DNA of 32,375 nt from Actinomycetota bacterium (GCA_005888365.1 VAWZ01000105.1:1-32375), one strand, 5' to 3'. Numbered from the stretch's first letter, positions 17,760-23,918 are shown. A program made the numbers and translations. The notes: generated by a model not told the origin, from the sequence alone.

Positions 17760-18317
17760 ATGGCTCGCCGCGCGCTGCTCGTTGCCCAGGGCGCGGCCGT
17801 GGGGCTCGTTGCTCTCCTGCTCGGACTGCTCGTCTGGAAGCTCGTTTCCAACCAGGGCGGGAACCTGGCGCGAGCGGCGAACCGGGGCGAGCGTCCGGCC
17901 GCGCCGAACTTCACTCTCGACCGCCTCGACAGGGGCGGGAAGCTGACTCTCTCCGACCTTCGTGGCAAGGCCGTGGCAGTCAACTTCTGGGCCTCGTGGT
18001 GCGATCCCTGCAAACAGGAGTCGCCCTATCTCGAGCAGGCCTGGATCGAGAACCGAGCGAAGGGGTTCGTCGTTCTCGGCGTCGACGCGAACGACTTCCG
18101 AAGCGACGCTCGCGGCTTCATGCGGAAGTACGGAATCACCTACCCGGTCGTGTACGACGGGCCCGGCAAGACGCTCGGCGGCTACGGCGTGAAGGGGTTT
18201 CCGGAAACGTACGTCCTCGATCGCGAGGGCCGCGTCGTCGACGCGTTCGTGGGTGCGATCGCGTCGGATGCGGATCGGGTGCGGCTGCGCCGGGCAGTTC
18301 GGCAGGCGCTCGAGTGA
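17760..18317 (+). CDS. TlpA/ResA/CcmG-like thiol-disulfide oxidoreductase
   Basis: A membrane-anchored thioredoxin-fold reductant, likely keeping apocytochrome c haem-binding thiols reduced outside the membrane. A basic start (MARRA) is followed by a signal anchor (LLVAQGAAVGLVALLLGLLVWKLV). The AhpC/TSA-like fold has APNFTLDRLDRGGKLTLSDLRGK and the active-site WCDPCK (Cys81, Cys84). It ends with the cis-Pro loop KGFPETYVLDREG. Length 185 aa is typical. Its stop codon overlaps the GTG of the CcmH-like gene (GTGA), and CcdA follows, so the three proteins form one electron-transfer and cytochrome-assembly module. Confidence 0.93.
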   Translation: MARRALLVAQGAAVGLVALLLGLLVWKLVSNQGGNLARAANRGERPAAPNFTLDRLDRGGKLTLSDLRGKAVAVNFWASWCDPCKQESPYLEQAWIENRAKGFVVLGVDANDFRSDARGFMRKYGITYPVVYDGPGKTLGGYGVKGFPETYVLDREGRVVDAFVGAIASDADRVRLRRAVRQALE

Positions 18318-18760
18318 CGAAGCCTGTCGTCGCCGTGCTCGCTGGCCTGTGTGGGCTCGTGCTCGCGGGTGCCGCGTGGGGGGCGCCACCACGCGCAGCA
18401 GATCTCGAAGCCGAGCTCGTCTGCCCCGTCTGCAAGACGACCCTCGACCAGTCCGATTCGCCGGTTGCGAACCGAATGAAGGCCTACATCCGCACGCGCA
18501 TCGCGGCCGGGGACAGCGCGCAGCAGATCAAGGACGCACTCGTCGCGCAGTTCGGGCCGGGCGTCCTGGCGAGACCGCCGAAGGGAGGGTTCGGCCTTCT
18601 CGCCTGGCTCCTTCCACTCGTCGCCGTCGGGGTGGGAGCGGTCGTGGTCGGGCTTCTCGTAACCCGCTGGAGCAGGCGGCGCGCCCCGCCCGCCGCGGAG
18701 CCCCTCGACCCGGCACTCGAGCGGAGGGTCGACGAGGAGCTCGCGCGCTTCGAGGGCTGA
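18314..18760 (+). CDS. ccmH: Cytochrome c-type biogenesis protein CcmH/CycL-like
   Basis: A thiol protein that handles apocytochrome c before haem attachment. The sequence has a signal peptide (VVAVLAGLCGLVLAGAAWG) and then the CcmH core with the redox pair LVCPVCK (Cys37, Cys40). SDSPVANRMKAYIRTRIAAGDSAQQI and FGPGVLARPP follow, as in the family. A C-terminal transmembrane helix (LLAWLLPLVAVGVGAVVVGLLV) and a charged tail complete it. Length 148 aa is normal for the single-domain form. The canonical LRCPVCQ..SIADS spacing is conserved though residues differ (TTLDQSDSP). GTG 18314 overlaps the TlpA-like stop. Confidence 0.9.
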   Translation: MTKPVVAVLAGLCGLVLAGAAWGAPPRAADLEAELVCPVCKTTLDQSDSPVANRMKAYIRTRIAAGDSAQQIKDALVAQFGPGVLARPPKGGFGLLAWLLPLVAVGVGAVVVGLLVTRWSRRRAPPAAEPLDPALERRVDEELARFEG

Positions 18761-18761
18761 G

Positions 18762-19478
18762 GTGGGATTCGGTGCGGTACCGGTTGCGTTACTCGCCGGC
18801 TTTGTCTCGTTTCTTGCGCCCTGTGTCCTCCCGCTCGTTCCCGGCTACCTCTCCGCCGTCTCGGCGGTCGATGCGGACAAGCTCGACCAGCCAGGGACTG
18901 CGCGCCGGGTCGTGGTCTCGAGCGTTCCGTTCGTGCTCGGCTTCACCGTCTTCTTCGTCCTGCTCGGAGTCGGGGCGTCGATCGTGGGCGGGAGCTTGTT
19001 CGACGACCAGTTCCTGCTCGAGAAGATCGCCGGCTTCGTGCTCGTCGTCTTCGGGCTCGCGTTCACGGGGCTCCTGCCCTGGCCCGAGCGCCTCCTCGGC
19101 GCCGGGCTGGTCGAGGGTGCGAGGAGCCGAGGCTCCCGCGTGTTGCTCGGCGGCGCGTTCGCCGTCTGCGCCGCCCCTTGCATCGGGCCTGTGCTCGCCG
19201 CGACGCTCGTGCTCGCGGGCTCGTCGGACACGGTTGCGCAGGCAGCGCTGCTCCTCGTCGTCTACTCGCTCGGGCTCGCGATTCCCTTCGTGCTCGTCGG
19301 CGCGCTCTTCTCCCGCTCGATGGGCGCCTTCCGCTGGCTGCGGGACCACTACCGCGCGATCCAGGTGACCGGAGGGGCGACCATGGTCGCGCTCGGGCTC
19401 CTGCTCTTCTTCGAGCGTTTCTACGTTCTCCGCGTGTACTTCAACCGGTTGCTCAACCGTTTCGGTCTCGAGTCCTAG
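18762..19478 (+). CDS. ccdA: Cytochrome c biogenesis protein CcdA (DsbD-like transmembrane protein)
   Basis: Moves reducing equivalents from cytoplasmic thioredoxin across the membrane to TlpA/CcmG-type proteins. About six transmembrane helices are visible. The first has the conserved FLAPCVLPLVPGYLS with its Cys-Pro, and a later one has CAAPCIGPVLAA, the second redox Cys site. These two APC motifs define the family. The 238-aa length is typical. GTG 18762 starts one base after the stop of the CcmH-like gene. The TAG stop overlaps that of the convergent DUF309 gene on the other strand (shared CTAG). No CcmF, ResB or ResC gene is seen in the window. Confidence 0.94.
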   Translation: MGFGAVPVALLAGFVSFLAPCVLPLVPGYLSAVSAVDADKLDQPGTARRVVVSSVPFVLGFTVFFVLLGVGASIVGGSLFDDQFLLEKIAGFVLVVFGLAFTGLLPWPERLLGAGLVEGARSRGSRVLLGGAFAVCAAPCIGPVLAATLVLAGSSDTVAQAALLLVVYSLGLAIPFVLVGALFSRSMGAFRWLRDHYRAIQVTGGATMVALGLLLFFERFYVLRVYFNRLLNRFGLES

Positions 19479-19798
19479 ACCCGCGGTCTCGGCAGCTCGA
19501 GCGACCCCGAGCGGACGAGCGCCTGCGCGCCCTCGACATCCTCGAGGACGACGTCGAGATCGACGGCTCGATGTCGCGGCCGGTACGGCCCCAGGCGGCG
19601 GGCCGCCTTCTCGAGCTGGCGCTCGCAGCCGGGCCTATTCCCGCGAGCAGCGTGCAGCCACGCAACCGCGATGTGGACGAGGCCCTGCAGGAAGTCGCGC
19701 TCCGCGGTGGGCGCCTTGCGCCACTCGTCCTCGAGCTCCTCGTGCGCCTCGAAGTAGTCCCCCGCGCGGATGAGCTCCAGGCCGCGCTCGAGCGTCAC
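19475..19798 (-). CDS. DUF309 domain protein (107 aa)
   Basis: A small helical protein of unknown function with the DUF309 signature: a first helix pair (TLERGLELIRAGDYFEAHEELEDEWR) followed by DFLQGLVHIAVAWLHAARGN. The conserved FEAHE..E..W motif is intact. The rest is helical and ends in a short basic tail (LELPRPRV). GTG 19798 is chosen because family members begin about here and because GATAAT lies 6 nt upstream; the open frame continues upstream without similarity. It is convergent with ccdA (overlapping stops) and divergent from the receiver-like gene only 42 bp away. Confidence 0.82.
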   Translation of the reverse strand: MTLERGLELIRAGDYFEAHEELEDEWRKAPTAERDFLQGLVHIAVAWLHAARGNRPGCERQLEKAARRLGPYRPRHRAVDLDVVLEDVEGAQALVRSGSLELPRPRV

Positions 19799-19804
19799 GG
19801 AGCG

Positions 19805-19810
19805 ATTATC
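19805..19810 (-). promoter_or_regulatory. -10 element GATAAT of the DUF309 gene
   Basis: On the minus strand GATAAT (one mismatch to TATAAT) ends 6 nt before the GTG at 19798. It is divergent from TAGTGT at 19829, with only 18 bp between the two boxes. Confidence 0.5.
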
Positions 19811-19828
19811 CGTGTCCGCGAGCGGTGC

Positions 19829-19834
19829 TAGTGT
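19829..19834 (+). promoter_or_regulatory. -10 element TAGTGT of the receiver-like gene
   Basis: TAGTGT ends 6 nt before GTG 19841. Its presumptive -35 region would overlap the DUF309 promoter on the opposite strand, so the two promoters may compete. Confidence 0.5.
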
Positions 19835-19840
19835 CGTCGC

Positions 19841-20152
19841 GTGGCAACGATCCTGCTCGTTGGGGTCGATCTCTTCTTTCGAAGCAAGCTCGAAGGGCTT
19901 CTTCGCGAGCATCGCCTCGTGACGACCGGCAGCGTCCACGAGCCCGACCTCGTGATCACCGACATCGCCCGCGTCGACCCCGCAGAGGTCGTCGACGAGT
20001 GGCCCGAGATCCCAATCGTCGGCTTCACGAACCACACGGACAAAGCGGGTCTCCAGCGCGCGCATACCGCGGGCTTCGACCAGGTGATCGTCAAGTCCGC
20101 CCTCGTGGAACGCGCTCCCGAGCTGGTCGCGGAGCTCACCGGCGTCAGGTAG
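19841..20152 (+). CDS. Atypical response-regulator receiver-like protein (103 aa)
   Basis: This looks like a short stand-alone receiver (CheY-like) fold: ATILLVGVDLFFRSKLEGLL as first strand and helix, DLVITDIARV with an Asp at residue 41 in the phospho-acceptor position, IPIVGFTNHTD with a Thr, and FDQVIVKSAL with the conserved Lys near 84. The usual acidic pair after the first strand is reduced to one Asp (VGVD), and the protein is shorter than a standard 120-residue receiver. It may therefore be a non-phosphorylated signalling relic or another Rossmann-like protein. GTG 19841 follows a TAGTGT box. The ferredoxin gene follows 55 bp downstream under its own promoter. Confidence 0.7.
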   Translation: MATILLVGVDLFFRSKLEGLLREHRLVTTGSVHEPDLVITDIARVDPAEVVDEWPEIPIVGFTNHTDKAGLQRAHTAGFDQVIVKSALVERAPELVAELTGVR

Positions 20153-20194
20153 GAACGCGGTCTGACGGACGGCGGAGAGCCCTGGGGCTCAGGC

Positions 20195-20200
20195 TAGACT
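20195..20200 (+). promoter_or_regulatory. -10 element TAGACT of the ferredoxin gene
   Basis: TAGACT ends 7 nt before the GTG start at 20208 and no ribosome binding site is present, consistent with a leaderless transcript. Confidence 0.5.
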
Positions 20201-20207
20201 CGCGCGC

Positions 20208-21446
20208 GTGACGTACATCATCGCCGAGCCCTGCATCGACATCAAAGACAAGTCCTGCGTCGATGTGTGCCCGGTCGACTGCATCCACGAGTTCGCACGA
20301 ATCCTGATCATCGATCCCGAGGAGTGCATCGACTGCTTTGCTCCGTCGGAGCAGCTGATCACGAGTCACGGTCTCCGGACGTTCGCCGAGCTCGAGAACC
20401 GCTCGTGCAAGGTTCTGACGGACGACGGCTTCCGGCCGGCGTTTGTCAGGAGATTTCGCCGTCGGCAGCTGGTCGAGATCGAGCTCGCGCCCGCGTTCGA
20501 GGAGCGCGACCGGTACGGCGGAACCCGTCTCACGACACGAAACATCTCCAGATTCCGCAGAACGATCCGGGCAACTCCGACGCACCGCTGGGTGCTCGCG
20601 GACGGGGAGGCCACAGATGCGCTCGGCGTGGGGCAGTTCGTGCCGGCGGTGAGCGCATGGCCGGCGCGTGATTCGGAGACGTACCGGCTCGGGGCCCTGC
20701 ACGGACTCGTCTTCGGCGACGGCAGCTGGAACAAGCAGGAGATTCGCTCCGGCGAGCACCTGCACTACGTGCAGCTCTACGGAGAACGAGTGGCTCGCTT
20801 CAAGATGTTCTTCGACCAGGTCAACTTCTCGCCGTGCCTCGACGTCCACCCGGGGTACGCCGGGACAGGTGTGGTCCGAGCGCGCGTGAACCTCAAGCGC
20901 TCGCTGCCGGAGACGGCCGACGCCGAATACATCACCGGCTTCGTCGACGGCTGGCTCGCCTCCGACGGAGACCCTGTGAAGCCGGGCTCATGGCGGATCC
21001 GCTCGACCGACCCTGACGCGCTGTCGTGGCTCGAGCGCGCGGCTCCGCTTGCAGGCTTCGTCACCGTGGGCTCCGGAGAGGAGGCGAGCCGGGAGACGAA
21101 CTTCGGCGTGCGCAGCCGGCCGATCCGCTGGCTCTATCTCGCAACGCGCGAGACGTACTGGTGCGTGACGCACGTCGAGCCCCAGGAGGAGTACGAGGCA
21201 AACACCTTCTGCGCCGTCGTTCCCGACAAGCACGCGTTCACGCTCGGGGGTGGGATCTACACCGGAAATTGCGGCGCATGCGAACCGGAGTGCCCGGTGG
21301 AGGCGATCTTCCCCGAGGACGCGCTCCCGGACAAGTGGAACGACTTCGTCCCGATCAACTACGCCTTCCCGGACGCGGACAAGATCAACTCGATGGTCGA
21401 CGAGTACGCCACCGAGCACAACGTCCAGAATCCGCCCCTCGAGTAA
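20208..21446 (+). CDS. fdxA: FdxA-type ferredoxin interrupted by an in-frame intein
   Basis: A low-potential electron carrier of the 7Fe (3Fe-4S plus 4Fe-4S) mycobacterial/actinobacterial FdxA type. The 412-codon frame reads as a normal ferredoxin start (TYIIAEPCIDIKDKSCVDVC..DC, then DPEECID, residues 1-42). A 312-residue insertion follows, then the normal continuation CGACEPECPVEAIFPEDALP from residue 355 to the end. Removing the insert gives a 100-aa protein with Cys9, 17, 21, 25, 40 and the CxxCxxCxxxCP motif restored. The insert carries intein splicing and endonuclease motifs (separate entry). GTG 20208 follows a TAGACT box. Protein splicing is predicted, not shown. No partner oxidoreductase is adjacent. 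Confidence 0.95.
   Translation: MTYIIAEPCIDIKDKSCVDVCPVDCIHEFARILIIDPEECIDCFAPSEQLITSHGLRTFAELENRSCKVLTDDGFRPAFVRRFRRRQLVEIELAPAFEERDRYGGTRLTTRNISRFRRTIRATPTHRWVLADGEATDALGVGQFVPAVSAWPARDSETYRLGALHGLVFGDGSWNKQEIRSGEHLHYVQLYGERVARFKMFFDQVNFSPCLDVHPGYAGTGVVRARVNLKRSLPETADAEYITGFVDGWLASDGDPVKPGSWRIRSTDPDALSWLERAAPLAGFVTVGSGEEASRETNFGVRSRPIRWLYLATRETYWCVTHVEPQEEYEANTFCAVVPDKHAFTLGGGIYTGNCGACEPECPVEAIFPEDALPDKWNDFVPINYAFPDADKINSMVDEYATEHNVQNPPLE
20334..21269 (+). mobile_element. Intein with LAGLIDADG homing-endonuclease motifs in the ferredoxin gene
   Basis: 312 codons, precursor residues 43-354. Splicing block A starts at Cys43 (CFAPSEQLITSHGLRTFAEL). Block B is RATPTHRWVL with the TxxH pair Thr123/His126. 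Block F is NTFCAVVPDKHAFTL with His342. Block G is GGIYTGN ending in Asn354 and followed by Cys355 as the +1 nucleophile. The usual penultimate His is replaced by Gly353. Between blocks B and F lie two endonuclease motifs: LGALHGLVFGDG (Asp171) and YITGFVDGWLASDG (Asp247, Asp253). All key positions are intact, so this looks like a full-length, possibly homing-competent intein. Its base composition is broadly similar to that of its neighbours, so recent acquisition from a low-GC source is not indicated. Confidence 0.93.
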
Positions 21447-21461
21447 CCGCAGGCCGGCCCC

Positions 21462-21481
21462 GCGCCCATCGAGAAGGGCGC
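21462..21481. terminator. Short hairpin between convergent genes
   Basis: gcgccc / gggcgc with an 8-nt loop lies in the 35-bp gap between the ferredoxin stop and the end of the convergent 65-aa gene. There is no T tract; it may be a weak bidirectional terminator. Confidence 0.3.
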
Positions 21482-21679
21482 CTATAGGGGTTGGAGGTAG
21501 GCGCAGGCGCGTCCGTCGCCGGGAAGCGGCGAGGGCGCGAGCTTGGTGACGCGGAAGCGGCGCTCGCGGTCCTCGACCTCCGCGCCGACCGGCGGAGGAT
21601 CCCCGGATCGCGTCTCGAGCGTGTACCCGCTCGGCGACCAGACGAAGACGAGGTACCCGCCTGAGTCGTACGAGTCCAC
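21482..21679 (-). CDS. Small conserved-looking hypothetical protein (65 aa)
   Basis: The function is unknown. The sequence begins MDSYDSGGYLVFVWSPSGYTL and continues with a beta-rich segment (GDPPPVGAEVEDRERRFRV TKLAPSPLPGDGR), ending CAYLQPL. It is protein-like, cytoplasmic (no signal peptide) and resembles small Thermoleophilia proteins I recall, which I cannot verify. GTG 21679 is supported by TAGCAT 6 nt upstream on the minus strand. It lies directly downstream of the histidine kinase gene; the kinase stop codon is part of this gene's -10 box, so it can be expressed separately from the two-component genes. Confidence 0.68.
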   Translation of the reverse strand: MDSYDSGGYLVFVWSPSGYTLETRSGDPPPVGAEVEDRERRFRVTKLAPSPLPGDGRACAYLQPL

Positions 21680-21685
21680 GCGCCG

Positions 21686-21691
21686 ATGCTA
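21686..21691 (-). promoter_or_regulatory. -10 element TAGCAT of the 65-aa gene, built on the kinase stop codon
   Basis: On the minus strand TAGCAT ends 6 nt before GTG 21679. Its TAG (21691-21689) is the stop codon of the histidine kinase gene. Confidence 0.45.
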
Positions 21692-22342
21692 GCGCCGCGC
21701 TGCTGAGGGCGGAAGCTCGACCCGGATCAGCGATCCGCGGGGCCAGCGCGCCTCCGAGGTGAAGCGGGCATTGAGCGTCGAGGCTCGCTCGGCGAGCGTC
21801 TCGAGAACGACGCTTCGCCGTTCCGGCGGGCCGTCGTCCGAGACCGTGAGGGCTGCCCCGCCGCCCTCGGTCGCTTCGAGCCGAACCTCGATCCGGCTGG
21901 GCGCTCCTCGACGCACGGCCTGATCGATCGCCTCCCGGACGATCTGATAGAGGCCGACCTGTGCGTGCTCTCCGAGATCGCTCCCGAGCTCGATGTCGAG
22001 CTCGATCTCGACCCCCCGCCGAGACGACACACGGCGGGACAGGGCGCCGACTGCGGCTGAGAATCCGATCTCGCGGAGCTCGTGCGGCTCGAGCTCGTCG
22101 CAGAGCGTGCGTAGGTCCCGAGTCGCGCTTCGCGCGAGCGTCAGTGCACGCTCGAGGACGTCGCCTGCCCCCTGGCTCTCACCCTCGCGCATGCGCTCGC
22201 GAGCAGCATCGATCATCTGGGCGAGCGCCGAGAGCTGCTGGACGGGCCCGTCGTGCAGCAGCTCGGCAAGCCGCCGCCGCTCCTCCTGCTCGGCGAGGAT
22301 TCGCTCGGCGAGGAGAGCGCGCTCGGCGTCTTCGGAGTTCAA
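21689..22342 (-). CDS. NarL-type sensor histidine kinase, cytoplasmic, degenerate ATPase domain (217 aa)
   Basis: The partner of the upstream response regulator. A short N-terminal coiled helix leads into a HisKA_3 dimerisation motif (ERRRLAELLHDGPVQQLSALAQ) with the phospho-accepting His30. The HATPase part is abnormal. The N-box reads YQIVREAIDQAVRRG, with Gln141 where Asn is usual. The G1 box keeps DDG (170-171), but the following GLGLxGMxERV segment is replaced by SVVLETLAERASTL. It has no transmembrane or recognised sensor domain. ATP binding may therefore be weak or absent, and the protein could act as phosphatase or scaffold. The TTG start overlaps the regulator stop (TTGA), giving tight coupling. 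Confidence 0.85.
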   Translation of the reverse strand: MNSEDAERALLAERILAEQEERRRLAELLHDGPVQQLSALAQMIDAARERMREGESQGAGDVLERALTLARSATRDLRTLCDELEPHELREIGFSAAVGALSRRVSSRRGVEIELDIELGSDLGEHAQVGLYQIVREAIDQAVRRGAPSRIEVRLEATEGGGAALTVSDDGPPERRSVVLETLAERASTLNARFTSEARWPRGSLIRVELPPSAARR

Positions 22343-22962
22343 TCGATCATCGCCTCGCGGAGCGCGATCGCGACCGCCTGCGTGCGCGTGTCGGCTTCGA
22401 GCTTCGCGAGGATGTGGCGTACGTGGCTCTTCACGGTCTCCTGGCTGATGAAGAGCTTCGCGGCCACGTCCACGTTCGACATGCCGTCGGCGAGGAGCTG
22501 CAGGATCTCGCGCTCCCGAGGGGTGAGGATCTCGGCCTGCGCGCGACCGGAGACGAACTCTGCCATCAGCCCGGGATCGACGAAGGTGTCGCCCGCCGCG
22601 ACCTTCTCGATCGCGCGGATGAGCGTCTCGTGGGGTGTCTCCTTGAGGATGTACCCCCTTGCGCCCGACTCGAGGCCGCGCTGAAGCAGCGAGCGCTCGC
22701 CGTAGGCGGTGAAGATGAGGACTGCCGTCCCAGGGACGCGCTCGAGCAGGAGCTCGGTCGCCTCGAGGCCGTCCATGTCCGGCATTCGCAGATCCATGAT
22801 CACGACGTCGGGGTGCCGCCGCTCCGTGAGCGTGACCGCCGACCGTCCGTCGGCGGCCTCGCCGATGACGCGTATGCGAGGCGAGCGCGAGAGAGCGAGG
22901 CGCAGGCCCTCACGCACGACCTCGTGGTCGTCGGCGATGAGACACGTGATCTCGTCGGCCAC
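22339..22962 (-). CDS. LuxR/NarL-family response regulator
   Basis: A DNA-binding transcription regulator, first gene of a two-gene operon with a histidine kinase. The receiver domain (1-120) has the acidic pair DD (11-12), phospho-acceptor Asp57 in VVIMDLRMPDMDG, Thr85 in FTAYGE and Lys107 in YILKET. The LuxR helix-turn-helix spans about 145-207 (LTPREREILQLLADGMSNVDVAAKLFISQETVKSHVRHILAKLE). The 207-aa length is typical. GTG 22962 is supported by TAGTAT 6 nt upstream. All phosphorylation residues are intact even though the paired kinase looks degenerate, so another kinase or small phospho-donors may act on it (inference). Target genes are unknown. Confidence 0.94.
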   Translation of the reverse strand: MADEITCLIADDHEVVREGLRLALSRSPRIRVIGEAADGRSAVTLTERRHPDVVIMDLRMPDMDGLEATELLLERVPGTAVLIFTAYGERSLLQRGLESGARGYILKETPHETLIRAIEKVAAGDTFVDPGLMAEFVSGRAQAEILTPREREILQLLADGMSNVDVAAKLFISQETVKSHVRHILAKLEADTRTQAVAIALREAMID

Positions 22963-22968
22963 GACGCG

Positions 22969-22974
22969 ATACTA
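22969..22974 (-). promoter_or_regulatory. -10 element TAGTAT of the response regulator gene
   Basis: On the minus strand TAGTAT ends 6 nt before GTG 22962, in the 41-bp gap after the radical SAM gene. It matches the leaderless pattern. Confidence 0.55.
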
Positions 22975-23003
22975 CGAGGCGGCTCGGCAGGCTCCTGCCC
23001 GTA

Positions 23004-23906
23004 TCAGAAGGTGAGCGTGAGCTGGCGAGGCTCGGCGAGCGGTGGACGTGGGCCTCGCGGCCGGACCCGCTCGACGCGTGGAAGCGCTTGCGCGGCAGTC
23101 CTCACCTGCTCGCGGATCGGCTCGGTGATGCTCTTCGGGAGGTACGCGCGACCGGCGAAGAGCCGCTCGTAGCGCTCGACCTGCTCGGGCCAGTCGCGGG
23201 CCAGGTTCTCGAGGAAGTGCTCGCGGATGCCCGGCTTCAGGTAGAGAACGTTCGCCCAGACCGTCCTCGCGCCCGCGCCCTTGGCCGCACGCACAACCTC
23301 CGCGAGCCGGTCTGGCTCGTCAGAGAGCCCAGGAAGGATCGGCGCCATTCCGACGGTGACGTCGATGTCCGCGGCCGCGAGTCGGCGGATCGCTTCGAGG
23401 CGACTCGCAGGTGGCGCTGTGCCCGGCTCGGTCGTTCGCCAGACCTGCTCGTCGAGGGTCGGGAGGGACACCGAGACGTTGACCTCGACCCGCGCAGCGG
23501 CTGCCTTCAGCACGTCGGCGTCCCGCACCACGAGCGGCCCTCGCGTGACGATGGAGAACGGCGTCCAGGCCTGTGTCAACGCCTCGATGCACGCACGCGT
23601 GAGGCGGAAGCGCCCTTCGGCCGGCTGGTACGGGTCGGTCGCGGCGCCGATGACGACCTCTTCCCGCCGCCACGACCTTCGAGCGAGCTCGCGGGCGAGG
23701 ACCTCGGCCACGTTCGTCTTGACCCGAATCGAGCGCCCGTAGCGGTCGTCCGACGGGCGGTCGGCGCGCTGCTCGAAGTGCCGGACGTAACAGAACGTGC
23801 AGCGGTGAGCGCAGCCCATGTACGGGTTGAGCGACCACGCGAACGGCATTCCCCGGACGTGGTTCAAGGCCGCCTTGCACGGCTCGAGCCTGTACTCGGT
23901 TCGCAT
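23004..23906 (-). CDS. SPL/Rv2578c-family radical SAM protein
   Basis: A radical S-adenosylmethionine enzyme of the Rv2578c family, distantly related to spore photoproduct lyase; the substrate is unknown. The [4Fe-4S] motif is CAHRCTFCYVRHFE (Cys32, 36, 39). Also visible are IRVKTNVAEVLARELARRSW, VIGAATDPYQPAEGRFRLTRACIE, FSIVTRGPLVVRD, a VSVSLPT strand and APILPGLSDE, all typical. Length 300 aa is normal. ATG 23906 is chosen because TATCCT lies 6 nt upstream and the family starts near EYRLEPCKAALN; in-frame starts further upstream would run through the SOS box. The perfect LexA-type box next to the -10 suggests DNA-damage induction, in keeping with a possible repair role (inference). Confidence 0.92.
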   Translation of the reverse strand: MRTEYRLEPCKAALNHVRGMPFAWSLNPYMGCAHRCTFCYVRHFEQRADRPSDDRYGRSIRVKTNVAEVLARELARRSWRREEVVIGAATDPYQPAEGRFRLTRACIEALTQAWTPFSIVTRGPLVVRDADVLKAAAARVEVNVSVSLPTLDEQVWRTTEPGTAPPASRLEAIRRLAAADIDVTVGMAPILPGLSDEPDRLAEVVRAAKGAGARTVWANVLYLKPGIREHFLENLARDWPEQVERYERLFAGRAYLPKSITEPIREQVRTAAQALPRVERVRPRGPRPPLAEPRQLTLTF

Positions 23907-23912
23907 CCGGAG

Positions 23913-23918
23913 AGGATA
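23913..23918 (-). promoter_or_regulatory. -10 element TATCCT of the radical SAM gene
   Basis: On the minus strand TATCCT ends 6 nt before ATG 23906 and abuts the SOS box, so a repressor bound there would block RNA polymerase. Confidence 0.55.

Noticed and set aside
20208-21446. Alternative reading of the long ferredoxin as a domain fusion rather than an intein
   Set aside because: The insert splits the CxxCxxC motif precisely and carries Cys1, TxxH, Asn-Cys and both LAGLIDADG-type motifs. A domain fusion would not interrupt the cluster-binding motif.
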